From contig NZ_JH556653.1 of assembly GCF_000179595.2 (NCBI RefSeq), positions 273,864 to 337,863 on the forward strand: a stretch of DNA of 64,000 nucleotides, written 5' to 3'. Both the position numbers and the translations under genes were made by a program. Position 1 is the stretch's first letter. The number at the start of each line of letters is the position of its first letter. The notes under the pieces were generated by a model. The model did no database searches. It was not told the origin of the DNA and saw only the letters and a program-made list of their open reading frames with translations. Below are positions 60,873 to 64,000 of this stretch, one piece after another. Source of the DNA: Acetivibrio cellulolyticus CD2 (GTDB lineage: Bacteria > Bacillota > Clostridia > Acetivibrionales > Acetivibrionaceae).

Positions 60873-61967
60873 TTATTCCATGGTACCATATGTTCTTACA
60901 ACCATAATAATAGCAGCCTCGCGGGTTGCCATGCCATAGCCGGCCGCAGTCTGAGCTGTAGTTGTGGCTTTGGGCATAAAGTAGCCTGACGAATCTCCCT
61001 TTATAATCTCAAGCTTTGACATGTACTTTGTCGCATTAACCGCCCAAACTGAAATATGCTTCTGATCCGGAAAATCCTTGACACCTGTAACACTGTAATC
61101 AGCATTAGGTGCGATAGCCTTAATTGCATTAAATAGCATTGTTGCACATTGTTCGCGGTTGATAAGTGTTTTAGGAGAAAAGGTAGTAGCTGATGTTCCT
61201 GACGTAATACCCAGCTTATTTGCTTTCAATATCTGGCTGTTTGTTGTGTCGGTAAAAGGATTTGGGGATACAGGAGTCGCAGAAACTTTTGTTACTTTTT
61301 CATAGAGTAGAACAGCAAGCTCGCAGAATTCCTCACGGTTGATAGGTTTTGTCATGTCGGCACCCTTAAGGATATCAGGAATAAGTCCAAGCTCATTTGC
61401 TTTTTTCAACTGAGGTTCTGCCCAACTGCTTACATCGGAGTAAAAACTGCCTGAACCTATTGTAACCACATTTGAAACCGGGGAATATATTGGTTCTACA
61501 TCCGGCCATCCCTCGTAGTAATCATAACTAAAACGCATTTGATAGGAATAAATGTGGTTCTTAATATCTATAGTTTCTAAACTACCCTCGTCCATAGGCT
61601 CGAACATAATTGGAAATGTACCGGCAGTGACAGGAGGTTCGCCATCTTCGCCTCCTGTGTACACAGAAATATATCCGCCGCCACCAAACTCTTCCCAATC
61701 ACCATTATCAACCTTCACTGAATAATCCCAAAAGACAGAACCCTCACCAGGTGCCTCGCTGTCTAAATTGAGAACACTTTGTGGAAAATACACCTGCGCT
61801 TCAAAATATGGAGTACCATCCTCATTTTTCTTAAGTTCGATGTTTTTGATCGTTGGAGCTTCAAGCGAAGTTGGAACCCCTTCAGGTAGTTCAGCCAGTA
61901 CACTCGTCGGTAAAAACACCGAAATCAGGCTCAGCAAAAGCAGACAAGCTAATAATATTTTTTTCAT
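60873..61967 (-). CDS. Secreted S-layer homology (SLH) domain protein
   Basis: 364 residues from ATG 61965-61967, chosen because GGAGGT lies six bases upstream. Signal peptide about 1-27 (cleavage near VLAELPEG). A beta-rich region of about 150 residues with no known name comes next, then SLH repeats from about 190 to the end: SSWAEPQLKKANELGLIPD, TKPINREEFCELAVLLYEKV, PNPFTDTTNSQILKANKLGI and later copies. SLH domains bind pyruvylated secondary wall polymer, so the protein is displayed on the wall. It is divergent from the AraC gene and lies upstream of GH8 with about 137 bases between, so the two may act together at the surface. Confidence 0.9.
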   Translation of the reverse strand: MKKILLACLLLLSLISVFLPTSVLAELPEGVPTSLEAPTIKNIELKKNEDGTPYFEAQVYFPQSVLNLDSEAPGEGSVFWDYSVKVDNGDWEEFGGGGYISVYTGGEDGEPPVTAGTFPIMFEPMDEGSLETIDIKNHIYSYQMRFSYDYYEGWPDVEPIYSPVSNVVTIGSGSFYSDVSSWAEPQLKKANELGLIPDILKGADMTKPINREEFCELAVLLYEKVTKVSATPVSPNPFTDTTNSQILKANKLGITSGTSATTFSPKTLINREQCATMLFNAIKAIAPNADYSVTGVKDFPDQKHISVWAVNATKYMSKLEIIKGDSSGYFMPKATTTAQTAAGYGMATREAAIIMVVRTYGTME

Positions 61968-62348
61968 AACAGTTACCTCCAATTGATATATTATTGTTTT
62001 CACACATTTACACATTTTCGCATACCTATACGCTCAATCTTCCTTTTTGACTTCATTGCTATATCGAATAATCAATTTAGTACGATCATTTAGCCCTAAC
62101 TTTTCCATACATTTACTTTCACATATGAAGACATATTATACTATCTCCAACCATATTTCAGATATTAAGATTATTCCACATTGATGAGTAATTTCCTTTT
62201 TTTACACTTCTGGTATTTTTGACAGTTTCAATCCTAAAGCATTTGATTTTATGAATTATGTTTGGTATCATATGATTTATCAATCGAACAAAATAATACT
62301 TCTTTTTATCAAAGTAAAATCTATAGAATAAAGTAAAGAGAATAACAA
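61968..62348. other. Divergent intergenic region between SLH and AraC genes
   Basis: About 380 AT-rich bases that must hold both promoters. TTGACA occurs at about 62219 on the plus strand with a poor -10 after it. No hairpin or repeat stands out. Confidence 0.35.
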
Positions 62349-63251
62349 ATGGATTGGATTAGTCGGCTGCAAAAAGTAATCGAATATATAGAGCTACACT
62401 TGACCGAAGATCAGAGTGTACTTAAATTAAATATGTTAGCAAAGCAGGCATACTCGTCAGAGTATGAATTTCAAAAGGTTTTCAGTATTGTAACCGGTAT
62501 AACTGTGGGTGAATATATCCGTAACCGAAAACTTTCATTATCCGGTGAAGAACTCCTGTTAACTGATACATCCATACTAGATATCGGATTAAAATATGGT
62601 TATGAAACTGCAGAAAGCTTTACAAAAGCATTTACAAGATTTCATGGAGCGACTCCGAGTGCTGTAAGAAAAAGGAATGCAGGTTTAAAGCTGTATAATA
62701 AGTTGAGCATCCGCTTACAGGTAGACGGTGGTTATTCTTTGGAATATCAGATCATTAACCATAGCTGCGTGAGAGTTATTGCTAAAACCAAAGTATTTAA
62801 ACCTCAGTCTATCGAAGACAAACATGAAAGCATCCCAGAACACATAGAAAAATGGGCCTCAGAAGGCATGTATGATATTCTTTATAAGATGACGGATGCT
62901 ACAACCTACTTTGCAGACTCGATCTTAGGAATTCATGATGGGATTGGTTGTAAACCGGATGGAAGCGAATTCCGTATGAGCGTGGGTGTGGAGTCTATAA
63001 AAGATACAGTTCCTGATGGATATGAAATAGTAGAAATACCTGCAAGAAAGTGGCTCGTTTTTAAATGTAAGGGTTTGCGCCCAATGGCAATTCAGAAACT
63101 ATGGAATCAGATTTATACAAACTTTTTACCTTATTCTACTTATCAAATCAAAGAGCTTGGAATTTTAGAGGTCTGTAGGGAAGGCTTTCGAAATGCAGAT
63201 GATGTAATAAGTGAATTGTGGCTCCCATTATTAAATAATACAATAGAATAA
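62349..63251 (+). CDS. AraC-family regulator with GyrI-like ligand domain
   Basis: 300 residues. N-terminal AraC DNA-binding domain (about 1-105) with two helix-turn-helix motifs, the second ending DIGLKYGYETAESFTKAFTR, then a GyrI-like small-molecule domain (about 125-298) with GIHDGIGCKPDGSEFRMSVG and WLVFKCKG. This is the Rob/BmrR-like layout of regulators that respond to hydrophobic or drug-like compounds. No efflux gene is adjacent, so the target is unknown. GAGAATAAC precedes the ATG. Confidence 0.9.
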   Translation: MDWISRLQKVIEYIELHLTEDQSVLKLNMLAKQAYSSEYEFQKVFSIVTGITVGEYIRNRKLSLSGEELLLTDTSILDIGLKYGYETAESFTKAFTRFHGATPSAVRKRNAGLKLYNKLSIRLQVDGGYSLEYQIINHSCVRVIAKTKVFKPQSIEDKHESIPEHIEKWASEGMYDILYKMTDATTYFADSILGIHDGIGCKPDGSEFRMSVGVESIKDTVPDGYEIVEIPARKWLVFKCKGLRPMAIQKLWNQIYTNFLPYSTYQIKELGILEVCREGFRNADDVISELWLPLLNNTIE

Positions 63252-63524
63252 TCAATTATGTATTGGACAAAATCGAACAGAAATTGACAAGATTTCGGAC
63301 TTAATGCATAGTAATATAATTCTATATATAATATTTATTATAGGCATTTGCAAAATGACTTAAAAAATCAGATGTAAAAAGTTAGAAGAGATGTAAAATG
63401 GACTTTGATAACTTAAGAGGGATATATGTTAGTGATTTGACTGAAAAACCAGAACCTTGTTGATGAAATTACAGCACAAATAAGCTTATGTATAAGACAT
63501 AAGTTTCAAGAGTAAGTTAGTAAA
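63252..63524. other. Region between AraC gene and transposase relic
   Basis: AT-rich. A 21-codon frame (63398-63463, product ending PEPC) has AGAAGAG upstream, but nothing supports it as a gene. TTGACA at about 63273 has no well-spaced -10. I cannot place the end of the insertion sequence or its inverted repeat here. Confidence 0.3.
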
Positions 63525-64000
63525 TCAAGCGATTAAAGGTTTTAAACTACGTATATACTTGTGCTCATGAATTTTATCTGCAAGTATTACAGTAATTAGT
63601 TGTGTGATACCTGCGAGATATAAATCTGCTTTAATAGTTAGGTTGTCTCTTGTTTTAAGATTACCACAGGCCATAGGCTCCTTAAGGTATTGAATGTTTT
63701 TTTCTACTACAGTCCTAATTTTGTAGTCAGAAATCCATTCGTCAGAGCCTCTAATCACACCTGGATACATGCGTTTATCCATGGCAGGAGATGTGAAGGT
63801 TACACGACCGCAAGGCTTGCCATTACAGGGGGTTATCACAAGAAGTAACCCATTTACCTTTAATTAGTTTTGCCTGTGGGCACCGCCATTTGAATCTTTC
63901 GATTCTTCCTTCTTCTCGGCTCCAGCCATTTGGTTTCATTGGTACAGAAGAAATCTTTAGAGCAAAGTGGCCAACCATCATCATTGTATTTAATAGGCGG
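63525..64000 (-). pseudogene. Broken DDE transposase, 3' part
   Basis: Reading the minus strand from the window edge gives PPIKYNDDGWPLCSKD in one frame, then SSVPMKPNGWSREEGRIERF and FKWRCPQAKLIKGKWVTSCD in a second, then CNGKPCGRVTF through SDEWISDYKIRTVVEKNIQY to the stop in a third. Together they make a continuous transposase C-terminus, so there are two frameshifts: near 63950 and at the G5 run 63828-63832. The product must be inactive unless recoded. The family resembles IS1182/IS4-type DDE transposases of Clostridia; the N-terminus and left end lie outside the window. Confidence 0.8.

Noticed and set aside
63398..63463. 21-codon frame ending in PEPC, possible small peptide
   Set aside because: Too short to support, no maturation gene nearby, and it lies next to a decayed insertion sequence.

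Overview
The window comes from a low-GC, anaerobic, spore-forming Clostridia, probably a cellulolytic one near Ruminiclostridium/Acetivibrio. This is inferred from gene content: a secreted GH8 glycanase beside an S-layer-homology protein, a CotH-type kinase, rubrerythrin and ferritin, a T-box leader, strong AGGAGG ribosome sites and AT-rich spacers. No rRNA, tRNA, CRISPR array, prophage or replication origin was seen. The only mobile DNA is a broken transposase at the right edge. Most genes are on the minus strand.

Left part (1-9 kb). The left edge cuts a Wadjet-type defence operon (jetD and the start of the next gene). Next comes a cation-efflux gene behind a promoter, a structured leader RNA and an intrinsic terminator with a visible antiterminator; I cannot assign this leader to a known riboswitch class. 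An RlaP-like nucleotidyltransferase follows, then a VanRS-like two-component pair whose promoter carries two tandem 11-bp repeats, mscL, rubrerythrin and a cold-shock gene.

Middle left (9-25 kb). A three-gene operon joins a VTC-type polyphosphate polymerase, a DUF4956 membrane protein and a CotH-like kinase with 51-bp coding repeats. Two consecutive OmpR-type two-component pairs run divergently from it, and both sensors have proline-rich outer segments. Then come uppP, a Rhizobium-type asparaginase whose 3' end contains a bidirectional terminator, and a phosphate-uptake operon (PiT and its DUF47 partner) with four 11-bp-spaced TTNACA-like hexamers upstream. An acyl-CoA ligase lies behind a T-box leader, and after it comes a fused methionine sulfoxide reductase MsrAB.

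Middle right (25-45 kb). A eukaryote-like glycogen branching enzyme, an ABC-2 exporter with two paralogous permeases, ferritin, a 1602-residue fusion of a DEDD exonuclease, RecQ helicase and UvrD helicase, and a PolX/PHP polymerase. An anaerobic glycerol-3-phosphate dehydrogenase-like operon with DUF1667, a GT39-type membrane protein, and a NapH-like ferredoxin carrying two FMN-binding domains complete this part.

Right part (45-64 kb). A polar amino acid ABC importer; a glycerol-1-phosphate dehydrogenase-like gene coupled to an MtnX-like HAD phosphatase; a lipase-like protein; a MarR-controlled heterodimeric ABC exporter with an enlarged, internally repeated ectodomain; two tandem DUF6143-like proteins; a DinB-like protein; the GH8 glycanase and its SLH neighbour; an AraC/GyrI-type regulator; and the transposase relic.
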